64,000 nucleotides of DNA from the NCBI RefSeq assembly GCF_000472925.1, contig NZ_AXAS01000015.1, forward strand, positions 124,001 through 188,000, read 5' to 3'. Under the pieces are notes generated by a model. The model was given only the letters and a program-made list of their open reading frames with translations. It made no database searches and was not told the DNA's origin. Below are positions 37,157-45,340 of this stretch, piece after piece. Positions within the stretch are counted from its first letter, which is position 1. Every line of letters begins with the position of its first letter. A program made the translations under genes and the position numbers. The DNA comes from Bradyrhizobium sp. Ec3.3. Lineage in GTDB: Bacteria; Pseudomonadota; Alphaproteobacteria; Rhizobiales; Xanthobacteraceae.

Positions 37157-38788
37157 TCACAGCTTCGCGCGCTGGGCGATGCCGTCGCGGATCGCGGTGA
37201 GTTCGGCTTCGTCCCAGATGCCGATCAGGAACCCGCCCTTCACCTGGAGCTGATTGTCGGCATAGGCCGCGATCTTCTCGGGGGACGTGGTGATGTGACC
37301 GCTTGGATGCAACGCCCAGTCGAACAGCTCGGCCTGAAGCCTTGCGATGATGCCGGCGCATTCAGGATCGTCGCCGCGATCGACAAATTCTTCCGGATCG
37401 GTCTCGAGGTCGTACAGCATCGGGCGGAAGCCGGAGGCGTGGATGTATTTCCAGCGGCCGTCGAACACCATGAACAGGCGGCAGCGCTCGATCGGCTGGT
37501 TCAGCTTCAGCCGCACGTCCTGCATGGCGTAGTCGTATTCAGAGAACGCGACCTTGCGCCATTGCGGCTTCTCGCCGCGCAGCAGTGGCAAAAGCGAATG
37601 GCCCTCGAGGATGTGGCTGGGCACCGCGCCGCCGAAATAATCGACGAAGGTCGGTGCGAGATCGATGCCCTCGACGAGCGCATCGCATATCGTGCCACGC
37701 GTGGCGTCGGCTTCCTTCGAGGGATCGATCACGATCAGCGGGATCTTCGCCGACTGCTCGTGGAACAGGTCCTTCTCGCCCATCCAGTGATCGCCGAGAT
37801 AATCGCCGTGATCTGACGTGAACACGATCATGGTGGTTTCCAGGAGGCCGCGCGCCTCCAGGAATTTCATCAGCACGCCCATCTGGTCGTCGATCTGCGT
37901 GATCAGGCCCATATAGGTCGGGATCACCTTCTCGCGGGCATCGTCGCGCGCCATGTTGCGGGAGTAGCGCATGTCCATGTAGGCGCCGAACACCGGATGC
38001 GGGTTTTGCCGCTCGCGCTCGGAGCGGATCGGCGGCAGCATGTCCGAGGTCTTGTACATGCTGGCGTAGGGTTCTGGCGCGATATAGGGCCAGTGCGGCT
38101 TGATGTAGGAGAGGTGCAGGCACCACGGCCGTCCGTCGCTCTCCGCCTCGGTGATGAAGTCCATCGCACGGCGCGTCATATAGGGCGTCTCGGAATGCTC
38201 GTCCGGCACGCGCGCGGCCTTGTCGGCATGCACCAGCAGCCAGCCGTTCTGCAAAGACCCGTCGTCGGCAGCACCTGAATTCGCCCAATGCTCCCAGGGA
38301 TTGGTCGCCTCGTAACCCTGCTTGCGGAGATACTCGTCGTATTTCGGACGCGGCCGGCCCGTCGGATGCAAGCCGTCGTCGCGCTCATAAGGCTCGAAGC
38401 CGCATTCGGCGACGTGCACGCCGATGGTCGATTCCGGCGGGATCCCGAGCATCTTCATGCCTTCGAGGTCGGGCGCCATATGGGTCTTGCCGACCAGCAC
38501 ATTGCGCACGCCGATCTTGCCCAGGTGATCGCCGAGCGTCGGCTCGCCGACGCGCAAGGGCCAGCCGTTCCAGTGCGAGCCGTGCGAGCGCATGTAGCGC
38601 CCGGTGTAGAACGACATCCGCGAGGGACCGCAGATCGGCGATTGCACATAGGCCTTGGAGAACAGCACGCCGCGCTTGGCTATGGCGTCGATGTTCGGCG
38701 TCTTCAGCGTCGGATGTCCGGTGCAGCCGAGATAGTCGTAGCGAAGCTGGTCGCACATGATCCAGAGAACGTTTTTCGCGCGCGACAT
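37157..38788 (-). CDS. Sulfatase/phosphonate-monoester-hydrolase family protein
   Basis: The 543-residue product belongs to the alkaline-phosphatase-superfamily sulfatases. Metal ligands are in the N-terminal MCDQLRYD (Asp13), the formylglycine precursor Cys53 is in ICGPSRMS (CxPSR), and the later metal site is TSDHGDYLGDH. The C-terminal block FSEYDYAMQDVR... and RWKYIHASGFRPMLYDLETD resembles rhizobial phosphonate monoester hydrolases more than classic arylsulfatases. There is no signal peptide, so the enzyme is likely cytoplasmic. The Cys must be oxidised by a maturase that is not in this window. The substrate is unknown. Confidence 0.85.
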   Translation of the reverse strand: MSRAKNVLWIMCDQLRYDYLGCTGHPTLKTPNIDAIAKRGVLFSKAYVQSPICGPSRMSFYTGRYMRSHGSHWNGWPLRVGEPTLGDHLGKIGVRNVLVGKTHMAPDLEGMKMLGIPPESTIGVHVAECGFEPYERDDGLHPTGRPRPKYDEYLRKQGYEATNPWEHWANSGAADDGSLQNGWLLVHADKAARVPDEHSETPYMTRRAMDFITEAESDGRPWCLHLSYIKPHWPYIAPEPYASMYKTSDMLPPIRSERERQNPHPVFGAYMDMRYSRNMARDDAREKVIPTYMGLITQIDDQMGVLMKFLEARGLLETTMIVFTSDHGDYLGDHWMGEKDLFHEQSAKIPLIVIDPSKEADATRGTICDALVEGIDLAPTFVDYFGGAVPSHILEGHSLLPLLRGEKPQWRKVAFSEYDYAMQDVRLKLNQPIERCRLFMVFDGRWKYIHASGFRPMLYDLETDPEEFVDRGDDPECAGIIARLQAELFDWALHPSGHITTSPEKIAAYADNQLQVKGGFLIGIWDEAELTAIRDGIAQRAKL

Positions 38789-38848
38789 GCTTTTCGCTCC
38801 ACCGTTTCTTTATCTGCCGGATGCTGCGCTATCGATGGCGCGAAGACA

Positions 38849-38871
38849 ACCTCTCCCCGTCGGGGAGAGGT
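38849..38871. repeat. Short palindrome ACCTCTCCCCG/CGGGGAGAGGT
   Basis: An 11-bp perfect inverted repeat with a single-base centre lies 24 bases after the obgE stop on the minus strand. It may act as a terminator hairpin for obgE transcripts and belongs to a common intergenic palindrome type. Confidence 0.55.
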
Positions 38872-38895
38872 GTTGAGAGAGCGCCGCCGCCCCCT

Positions 38896-39936
38896 TTAAG
38901 CCGACCAAGGCTCCGCTTCGGCCGCGCTCTTGGCCTTGCTGGAGACCGGGCTCTCGCCGATCACGTCGGCAAGTGCGCGCAGCGCTTCCTTGACGCCCTG
39001 GCCGGTGGCGCCGGAGAGCAGCAACGGCGTCTTCTTGGCGGCGCGCTTCAGGCGATCCTTCTGCTTCTTCAGTTCATCCGGCTCGACCGCGTCGATCTTG
39101 TTCAGCGCGACGATCTCGATCTTGTCGGTCAGCAGCCCGCCATAGGCATCAAGCTCCGTGCGCACCGTCTTGTAGGCCTTGCCCGCGTGCTCGCAGGTCG
39201 CGTCGACGAGATGCAGCAGCACGCGGCAGCGCTCGACATGGCCGAGGAAGCGGTCGCCGAGGCCTGCGCCTTCATGCGCGCCTTCGATCAGACCCGGAAT
39301 ATCCGCCAGCACGAACTCGCGGCCGTCGGCATTCACGACGCCGAGCTGCGGATGCAGCGTGGTGAAGGGATAGTCGGCGATCTTCGGCTTTGCCGCGCTG
39401 ACCTTGGAGAGAAACGTCGACTTGCCGGCATTGGGGAGCCCGACCAGGCCGGCATCCGCGATCAGCTTCAGCCGCAACCAGATCCAGCGCTCCTCGCCGG
39501 GCTGGCCGGGATTGGCGTTGCGCGGCGCGCGATTGGTCGACGATTTGAAATGCGCATTGCCGAAGCCGCCATTGCCGCCCTCGGCGAGCACGAATTTTTC
39601 GCCGACCTTTGTGAAGTCGTGGATCAGCGTCTCGCGGTCCTCGTCGAAGATCTGCGTGCCCACCGGGACCTTCAGCACGATCGCCTTGCCGTTGGCGCCG
39701 TGGCGGTCGGAGCCCATGCCGTTCTCGCCCTTCTGGGCCTTGAAGTGCTGCTGATAGCGGTAGTCGATCAGCGTGTTGAGCCCGTCGGCGACCTCGATGA
39801 CGACATTGCCGCCGCGGCCGCCATTGCCGCCGGAGGGGCCGCCGAATTCGATGAACTTCTCGCGGCGGAACGCCACGCAGCCGTTCCCGCCGTCACCGGA
39901 GCGGATATAGACCTTTGCTTCGTCGAGGAATTTCAT
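38896..39936 (-). CDS. obgE: GTPase ObgE/CgtA
   Basis: This essential ribosome-associated GTPase is involved in 50S assembly and stress signalling. The 346-residue product has the glycine-rich Obg fold (about 1-160, SGDGGNGCVAFRREK, GGPSGGNGGRGG) and the G domain with P-loop GLPNAGKST (166-174), FVLADIPG and NKID. There is no C-terminal OCT domain, only a short tail. It is usually flanked by rpmA on one side and proB on the other; here both sides carry extra genes. Confidence 0.97.
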   Translation of the reverse strand: MKFLDEAKVYIRSGDGGNGCVAFRREKFIEFGGPSGGNGGRGGNVVIEVADGLNTLIDYRYQQHFKAQKGENGMGSDRHGANGKAIVLKVPVGTQIFDEDRETLIHDFTKVGEKFVLAEGGNGGFGNAHFKSSTNRAPRNANPGQPGEERWIWLRLKLIADAGLVGLPNAGKSTFLSKVSAAKPKIADYPFTTLHPQLGVVNADGREFVLADIPGLIEGAHEGAGLGDRFLGHVERCRVLLHLVDATCEHAGKAYKTVRTELDAYGGLLTDKIEIVALNKIDAVEPDELKKQKDRLKRAAKKTPLLLSGATGQGVKEALRALADVIGESPVSSKAKSAAEAEPWSA

Positions 39937-40036
39937 GGGTCATAGGTAGGGCAGGGAAGCCAGCGCGGCAACCCGAACTTGTCCGGGAAGGAGCCGAAAT
40001 TTAAGCGATTTTCGACCCTTGCTTAACCAGTTGACG

Positions 40037-40515
40037 TCACGCCGGGCGCAGCCGGATCAGGAATTTCTGCGTCCCCTCCAGCACCAGCTCCTTGCGCTGG
40101 TTGAACACGGTACTCGTCAGCGTCACGACGCCAGTCGAGCGTCCCGGCACCAGCTCGGTGACCTCGAGCGCGGGATAGATGGTGTCGTCGGCGTAGACGG
40201 GCTTGAGGAACCGGCTCGACTGCTCGAGGAAGCCGACGAGGGACTCCTCGACCATGAAGGGAAACAGGCCTGCGCCGGGCGCGGTGTGGATCAGCGTCTG
40301 GAAGCCGTGGGCGACAGGTTCGGCATGCCGCGGGCGCGGCAATATTCGACGTCATAGTGCACCGGATGAGTGTCGCCGCTCGCGGTCTGGAATGCGGCGA
40401 ACACCGCCGAGGTCTGCGTGCGGCTCGGCAGCACGAAGCGTTCGCCGAGGACGAAATCCTCAAACCAGCGTTGCGCGGGGATCATGCGGTGCCGGGTCGG
40501 ATCGAACGCGGTCAT
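40037..40515 (-). pseudogene. MaoC-like dehydratase gene interrupted by a one-base deletion
   Basis: Read from ATG 40515, the first frame encodes a MaoC hot-dog start (RWFEDFVLGERF, then FQTASGDTHPVHYDVEYCRA) and runs out of homology at MPNL. The family continues in the next frame as VAHGFQTLIHTAPGAGLFPF and onward through FLEQSSRFLKPVYADDTIYP to KFLIRLRPA. Restoring one C (plus strand) near 40315-40317 would join them as MPNLVAHGFQ, a normal MaoC hydratase motif region. The D/H catalytic pair (SGDTHPVH) is intact. It is either a genuine frameshift or a sequencing error. The product would act on an enoyl-CoA-type substrate. Confidence 0.8.
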
Positions 40516-40668
40516 GACTGGTGCTCTCTTGCCAGAGATATCAATCGCTACCGCGATGCGAAGAGTGCGACAATACGTTCAATTCGTCTTGACCGGGCTT
40601 GTCTGGGCTCTCCATGCCTTTAAAACGGCCACAACTGACCTGTTCGCCAGCTCCTGGCGCGCTCTCCC

Positions 40669-40748
40669 CGTCATTGCGAGCGCAGCGAAGCAATCCAGAC
40701 TGTCGCCGCGGAAGGATTCTGGATTGCTTCGCTGCGCTCGCAATGACG
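40669..40748. repeat. Palindromic repeat, CGTCATTGCGAGC family (second copy)
   Basis: This 80-base near-perfect palindrome begins CGTCATTGCGAGCGCAGCGA and ends TCGCTGCGCTCGCAATGACG, with GCAATCCAGA/TCTGGATTGC inner arms. It shares arms with 17489-17575. It lies between the MaoC and EamA genes. Confidence 0.88.
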
Positions 40749-40770
40749 AGTTCCAAAAGCAAACTCTTCA

Positions 40771-41685
40771 ATGCCTCTCTTCAAGAAACTCTCCGCCTAT
40801 GACGAACGCTCGGCGCGGCTGGCCGGCATCGCGCTGATGGTGTTGTCGATCTTCCTGTTCTCGTTCGGCGATGCCATGGGCAAGTTCATCGTCGCGACCT
40901 ATTCGGTGGGGCAGCTGCTGTTTCTGCGCGCCTGCGCGGCCTTGCTCGTGCTGGCGCCGTCGATCTGGCGGCAGCGTCACGAATTCACGCATCTGGAGCG
41001 GCCGTGGCTGCAGCTCTTCCGCGTGGTGCTCTCGACGCTGGAGGTGGCGGCCTTCTTCCTGGCGACGGTCTACCTGCCGCTCGCCGACGTCATCACCTAT
41101 TATCTGGCAGGTCCCATCTTCGTCACCGCGCTGTCGGCGATCTTCTTGGGGGAGCAGGTCGGCTGGCGGCGCTGGACCGCGATCCTGATCGGCTTCTGCG
41201 GCGTCCTGATCGCGCTCCGCCCATCGGCGCAGACGGTGAGCCTGCCGGCGCTGATCGCGCTCGGCGGCAGCCTGTCGTTTGCGACGCTGATGCTGGTCAC
41301 GCGGTCCTTGCGCGAGACGCCCGACATCGTGATGGCCTCCTCGCAGTTCGGCGGCACGTTCCTGCTCGGGCTCGCACTTTCAGTGTTTCACTGGGTGCCG
41401 CCGAGCACGGGCAGCCTCGTGCTGTTTGTGCTCGCCGGCTGCACCTCGGTCGCCGCGCTGCTGTGCGTCAACCGCTCGCTCAAACTCGCGCCCGCGAGCG
41501 TGGTGGTGCCCTATCAATATTCGATGATCGTCTGGGCCGTGATCTTCGGCTTCGTCGTGTTCGGCGACGTCCCCTCGATCGCCACCATCATCGGCGCCGC
41601 CATCATCATCGGCGCCGGCTTCTACATATACTTGCGCGAACGGGATTTGGGGCGGCAGGACACGCAGGTGAATCCACCTGTGTGA
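40771..41685 (+). CDS. EamA/DMT-family transporter
   Basis: The 304-residue product has about ten hydrophobic segments in two EamA halves (first about 18-145, second about 155-290, with FGDAMGKFIVATYS and YLPLADVITYYLAGPIF in the first half). It is an inner-membrane drug/metabolite-superfamily exporter. The substrate cannot be predicted. ATG 40771 is close behind a palindromic repeat and has no strong ribosome site. Its strand is opposite to the surrounding ribosomal and obg genes, suggesting later insertion into that block. Confidence 0.88.
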   Translation: MPLFKKLSAYDERSARLAGIALMVLSIFLFSFGDAMGKFIVATYSVGQLLFLRACAALLVLAPSIWRQRHEFTHLERPWLQLFRVVLSTLEVAAFFLATVYLPLADVITYYLAGPIFVTALSAIFLGEQVGWRRWTAILIGFCGVLIALRPSAQTVSLPALIALGGSLSFATLMLVTRSLRETPDIVMASSQFGGTFLLGLALSVFHWVPPSTGSLVLFVLAGCTSVAALLCVNRSLKLAPASVVVPYQYSMIVWAVIFGFVVFGDVPSIATIIGAAIIIGAGFYIYLRERDLGRQDTQVNPPV

Positions 41686-41704
41686 GATAGAGACGCAGAA
41701 AAAT

Positions 41705-41730
41705 GTCGTCTCGGCCTTCGCCGGGACGAC
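41705..41730. repeat. Short GTCGTC...GACGAC hairpin
   Basis: GTCGTCTCGG pairs with CCGGGACGAC around CCTTCG. It is the core of the longer element at 13344-13470. It lies between the convergent EamA and GNAT genes and may serve as a terminator. Confidence 0.55.
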
Positions 41731-41757
41731 ATTGATGATTGAGGAAGCGCCTGCGCC

Positions 41758-42351
41758 TTACCTCACCCGCCTCGCGCTGCTCCAGCTCTTCAGCGAGGAC
41801 CACACGCCGCGCGACAGGCGGAAGCAGTCGACGGGCGTCGAGCATCCCAGCGCGTAGAAGCGGTGCAGCTGGACGCCGCTCCACTGGAAGCCGCACTTCT
41901 CCAGCACGTTGCGCGAGGCCGGATTGGTGACGCGCGCGCCGGCGTAGAGATGGCCTTCCCCGAACTCCTCGAAGAAGAAGTCGATCGCCCCGCGCGCAGC
42001 CTCGGTGGCAAAGCCTTTTCCCCAATGCTCGACGCCGAGCCAGTAGCCGAGTTCGGCATTGTCAGGCGTCGAGCAGTCGATCCCGATCATGCCGACGGGC
42101 GCATTGTCGTGCTCGATCAGGAACACGGTCTCGTTGCCGAGCTCTGCGGTGGCGCGGATGAATTCCACGGCGTCGTCGTGCGAATAGGGATGCGGCAGGC
42201 GACGTGTGTTCTCGGCGATGCGGCGGTCGTTGGCGAGGCGCGCGATCGCCTTGACGTCGGCGAGCGTCGGCTTGCGCAAGGTCAACCGCTCGGTGGCGAC
42301 GACATCAGGCCTCGCCTCGCGCAAGGTGGTGCTCGAAAAATCCTGCAACAT
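41758..42351 (-). CDS. GNAT family N-acetyltransferase (RimJ/RimL-like)
   Basis: The 197-residue product has a RimJ/RimL-type GNAT fold: TERLTLRKPTLADVKAIARL at the start, GMIGIDCS, then GYWLGVEHWGKGFATEAARG with the acetyl-CoA-binding HWGKGFA, and NPASRNVLEKCGFQ. ATG 42351 has GGAG seven bases upstream; a TTG 15 bases earlier is less likely. It lies downstream of rpmA beyond two hairpins. A rhizobial GNAT gene next to rpmA is common. The target is unknown. Confidence 0.88.
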   Translation of the reverse strand: MLQDFSSTTLREARPDVVATERLTLRKPTLADVKAIARLANDRRIAENTRRLPHPYSHDDAVEFIRATAELGNETVFLIEHDNAPVGMIGIDCSTPDNAELGYWLGVEHWGKGFATEAARGAIDFFFEEFGEGHLYAGARVTNPASRNVLEKCGFQWSGVQLHRFYALGCSTPVDCFRLSRGVWSSLKSWSSARRVR

Positions 42352-42382
42352 GTCCGGCTCCGTCAAAGACTTTAGGTCAAAA

Positions 42383-42473
42383 CGAAAAGGGGAGGCCGGT
42401 TTCCCGCCTCCCCTGGAGCCTTCGATCTTTTGATCTTGAGGACTCCGCCGGTTTGGTCAGGACCGGCGGACTC
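42383..42473 (-). terminator. Two hairpins after rpmA
   Basis: Reading from rpmA, a long stem (42440-42451 with about 42461-42473, GGACTCCGCCGG/CCGGCGGACTCC type) comes first. A 9-bp stem AGGGGAGGC/GCCTCCCCT (42387-42414) follows it, with TTTTCGTTTT after it on the minus strand. The second is a plausible intrinsic terminator of rplU-rpmA. Confidence 0.7.
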
Positions 42474-42490
42474 CAATTTGATCCACCGTA

Positions 42491-42760
42491 TTATTCAGCC
42501 GCCTCTGCGATCGGAAGCACCGATACGAATGTGCGGCCGTTGGCTTTAGCCTGGAACGCAACGCGGCCTTCAACCTTGGCGAACAAAGTGTGGTCAGTGC
42601 CCATGCCGACATTAAGGCCGGGATGCCACGTGGTGCCGCGCTGACGCGCAATGATGTTGCCGGGAATCACATGCTCCCCGCCGAACACCTTGATGCCGAG
42701 GCGCTTGCCCTTCGAATCGCGTCCGTTGCGCGATGAACCGCCTGCTTTTTTGTGAGCCAT
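42491..42760 (-). CDS. rpmA: 50S ribosomal protein L27
   Basis: The 89-residue product has the invariant N-terminus MAHKKAGGSSRNGRDSKGKR, followed by LGIKVFGGEHVIPGNIIARQ. The N-terminal tail reaches the peptidyl-transferase centre. It is second in the rplU-rpmA operon, 103 bases after rplU. Confidence 0.98.
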   Translation of the reverse strand: MAHKKAGGSSRNGRDSKGKRLGIKVFGGEHVIPGNIIARQRGTTWHPGLNVGMGTDHTLFAKVEGRVAFQAKANGRTFVSVLPIAEAAE

Positions 42761-42863
42761 GGCTCGTCTCCGAAATCCTGCGTATCTCTAGATCAATTCC
42801 TTGACGGAATCATTTCACATTTTCTCACGCATCAATTCGTGAATTGGCGTGATCAAAGTCTCG

Positions 42864-43238
42864 CTATTCAGCGGCTTCCTTTGCCACCTTCTCCTTCTTC
42901 GGACGCGGCCCCTTGGTGGGCTTGGCGTTGCCGGTCAGGATCTCGGTGACGCGGAGCACGGTGATCTCGTCGCGATAGCCACGCTTGCGACGCGAATTCT
43001 TGCGGCGGCGCTTCTTGAACGCGATGACCTTCGGCCCGCGCTTGTGCTGGAGCACCTCGGCCGCCACGGACGCGCCCGCAACCGTCGGGGCACCCAGGAC
43101 CGGCGCGTCACCGCCGACCAGCAAAACTTCACTCAGCTGCACGATCGTGCCGACTTCGCCGGCGATCTTGCCAATTTCCAGGACATCATCCGGTACGACG
43201 CGGTACTGCCGGCCGCCGGTTTTGATGACTGCGAACAT
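42864..43238 (-). CDS. rplU: 50S ribosomal protein L21
   Basis: The 124-residue product begins MFAVIKTGGRQYRVVPDDVL and contains FKKRRRKNSRRKRGYRDE, the RNA-binding basic region, and a Lys/Pro-rich tail. GAAGGAAGAG precedes ATG 43238. It is transcribed from a good sigma-70-like promoter with a leader of about 155 bases. Confidence 0.98.
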   Translation of the reverse strand: MFAVIKTGGRQYRVVPDDVLEIGKIAGEVGTIVQLSEVLLVGGDAPVLGAPTVAGASVAAEVLQHKRGPKVIAFKKRRRKNSRRKRGYRDEITVLRVTEILTGNAKPTKGPRPKKEKVAKEAAE

Positions 43239-43262
43239 CGTTCTCTTCCTTCGTGTTCAATC

Positions 43263-43291
43263 CCGGCCTTTCGGACTTTCGTCCGGGCCGG
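43263..43291 (-). other. Stem-loop in the rplU leader
   Basis: CCGGCC (43263-43268) pairs with GGCCGG (43286-43291), and CGGAC (72-76) with GTCCG (81-85) inside it, 25 bases before the rplU start. This could be an L21-dependent or structural leader element. On the opposite strand the stem is followed by CTTTTTG and could stop antisense transcription. Confidence 0.4.
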
Positions 43292-43400
43292 CTTTTTGTC
43301 AGTCGCTATGGGTTTTCAGCATTCTGCGCGGGTGGGGTATGCCCCTCAAAATCCACGCAAAAACAAGCGGCGCGAGAAACGCCCCGCGCCGGCTGGGGGA

Positions 43401-43428
43401 CTTATAGCGGCCGAAGCGCTTGAGTCAA
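43401..43428 (-). promoter_or_regulatory. Sigma-70-type promoter of rplU-rpmA
   Basis: On the minus strand TTGACT (43428-43423), a 16-base spacer and TATAAG (43406-43401) form a near-consensus housekeeping promoter. The predicted transcript starts about 155 bases before rplU. Confidence 0.7.
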
Positions 43429-43576
43429 GGAAAACCGGGCTGAAAAAGCCCCGAATTTGAAGGATTTGGCCGGTTCTTGCCGCCGGGCCGGGGTACCTTC
43501 GGATAGTTGGCCGCACCTGCAACCATTGAGTTCCGCCGCAGTTGTCATCCCGAATTTCAAAGCGGGCAAGGGCTCC

Positions 43577-44728
43577 ATGGCAGACGAGCTGGTTTTGACG
43601 ACGGGAATCGCGCAGCACGGCGCTGCCCGCCTGCCGTCGGTGGACGTCGACAGCTTCAACGCCGAGCTGAAGGACGAGGACGGCTTTCTCGGCGACCGCG
43701 CCAGCAAAAGCGCATTCCGGGCCATCCTGGATCATTGGCGCAAGCCGCTGCGCAAGACCGGCGAGGACCCGTTCGGCGACGAGCCGTCGGACCGGATCAG
43801 CAAGAAGACGCTGGACGAGATGCTGGTTGGCGACGACACTGAGGCCTCCGCCGTGGTGCACAGCGCGATCGAGGATTTTGCCCAGGAGCTCGCCTACGTC
43901 ACCCGCCGCTTCCTCAAGACAAAGGCGTGGGCGAAGACCGAGCGCATCGTGGTCGGCGGCGGTTTCCGCGACAGCCGCCTTGGTGAGCTCGCGATCGCCC
44001 GCGCCGACATCATCCTGAAGGCCGAGGGTTTTAAGGGCGACATGCTGCCGATCCGCTTCCACCCGGACGAGGCGGCCCTGATCGGCGCGCTGCATCTGGC
44101 GCCGTCCTGGATTTTCGAGGCCCATGACAGCATCCTCGCGGTCGATATCGGCGGCACCAATATCCGCTGCGGCGTGGTCGAGACGCGCTGGAAGAAGGCG
44201 AAGGATCTCTCCAAGGCCTGCGTCTGGAAGTCCGACCTGTGGCGCCACGCCGACGATGAGCCGACGCGTGAAGGCGCGGTGAAGCGGCTCACCAAGATGC
44301 TGAAGGAGCTCATCGCGGAGGCCGACACCGAGGGGTTGAGGCTCGCGCCCTTCATCGGCATCGCCTGTCCCGGCGTGATCAAGGAGGACGGCTCCATCGA
44401 GAAAGGCGCGCAAAATCTCCCCGGCAATTGGGAGAGCAGCAAGTTCAACCTGCCGGCGAGCCTGGTCGAGGGCATTCCGGCGATCGGCGAGCACGACACC
44501 GCGATCCTGATGCACAACGACGGTGTGGTGCAGGGGCTTTCCGAGGTGCCGTTCATGCAGGACGTCGAGCGCTGGGGCGTGCTCACCATCGGCACCGGGC
44601 TCGGCAATGCGCGCTTCACCAACCGCCGCAAGGAGGCTGGTAACGGCAAGGACCGTGACTCTGCGGAGAACGGGAAGAAGAAGACCAAGGAAAACAACAG
44701 GGAAAGCAGGCAGAACGACAAGGAGTAA
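43577..44728 (+). CDS. ROK-like sugar-kinase-fold protein with circularly permuted motifs
   Basis: The 383-residue product contains ROK/glucokinase motifs in an unusual order. The adenosine-region glycines (RIVVGGGF, 123-130) and the usual C-terminal ALIGALHLA (167-175) come first. The phosphate-1 motif AVDIGGTNIR (188-197), the CPG stretch (264-266), HND (313-315) with the catalytic-type Asp, and phosphate-2 IGTGLGN (338-344) follow, with nothing of the usual last lobe after them. This is the layout of a circular permutation. The final 30 residues are a Lys/Asn/Glu-rich tail, and the stop lies in a 10-base tandem duplication. The zinc motif CxCGxxGCxE of typical ROK kinases is absent. It may phosphorylate a sugar or only bind one. 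ATG 43577 follows AAGGGC. Confidence 0.8.
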   Translation: MADELVLTTGIAQHGAARLPSVDVDSFNAELKDEDGFLGDRASKSAFRAILDHWRKPLRKTGEDPFGDEPSDRISKKTLDEMLVGDDTEASAVVHSAIEDFAQELAYVTRRFLKTKAWAKTERIVVGGGFRDSRLGELAIARADIILKAEGFKGDMLPIRFHPDEAALIGALHLAPSWIFEAHDSILAVDIGGTNIRCGVVETRWKKAKDLSKACVWKSDLWRHADDEPTREGAVKRLTKMLKELIAEADTEGLRLAPFIGIACPGVIKEDGSIEKGAQNLPGNWESSKFNLPASLVEGIPAIGEHDTAILMHNDGVVQGLSEVPFMQDVERWGVLTIGTGLGNARFTNRRKEAGNGKDRDSAENGKKKTKENNRESRQNDKE

Positions 44729-45340
44729 CAAGGAGTAACCTTGACTGGTTAGGTTAAGGCGCGGATTGCGTTGCAGCACGCTGCGCGGTCGTTACGGTCC
44801 ATCCGTCGCCTCACGCCGGCCGGCGAAGCCGCCCTTCTCGGCCTGCATTGCAATGAGCGGCAAGGGACCGCCAGTGTTTACCGCGTCTGGCGGTCCCACC
44901 CGTGGGGCTCTGCGGCGCCTGCCCGTTTCTTCTCAGCTCATGTGATTCGCGTCCGCGAGGGCTCGACTGCGCGCTCTGCCGGTTCGGGAATTTTTGGCAC
45001 AATCTGCACTTTGCACCCGTTCTGTCCGGTCTAATATTACCGTATGGGGAACGATCTGGTGTTTCGAATCACGGTTATTGTCCTGGGAACGCTGCCTGTC
45101 GTGCTGACGGCTTTCGCGCTGCTCGGCGCTCCGTTCGCAGACTGAGCGCCCGAACCCGGCGCCGGTGCAGGACCGTGCAAATCGGCGCGAAACAGGCTCT
45201 CGGGCCGGTTTCAGCCGGTGTTAGCCTGCGCGCACCTTCCACGAAGCGCTGGATTTTCGTCGCGCCCGCCTTGTCTGGCTCGCCATCCTCGCCTAGAACA
45301 CGCCCCGACCGCACGGGGCTACCCCGATTTGGCGCCTTCA
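44729..45340. other. Gene-poor stretch before tRNA-Ser
   Basis: These 612 bases contain no gene I can support well. They contain the second half of a 10-base tandem duplication (CAAGGAGTAA at 44719-44728 and 44729-44738) and one 33-codon frame (45044-45145). The tRNA promoter must lie near the right end. Confidence 0.5.
45044..45145 (+). CDS. Possible 33-residue single-pass membrane peptide
   Basis: ATG 45044 opens a 33-codon frame (MGNDLVFRITVIVLGTLPVV then LTAFALLGAPFAD) with one hydrophobic segment covering most of its length and a small acidic end. The ribosome site is unclear. Tiny membrane proteins of this type exist, but a chance frame is equally possible. Confidence 0.3.
   Translation: MGNDLVFRITVIVLGTLPVVLTAFALLGAPFAD

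Noticed and set aside
43577..44728. Naming the permuted ROK-like gene glk
   Set aside because: Glucokinase activity cannot be inferred from a rearranged motif set without the zinc motif, so no symbol was given.
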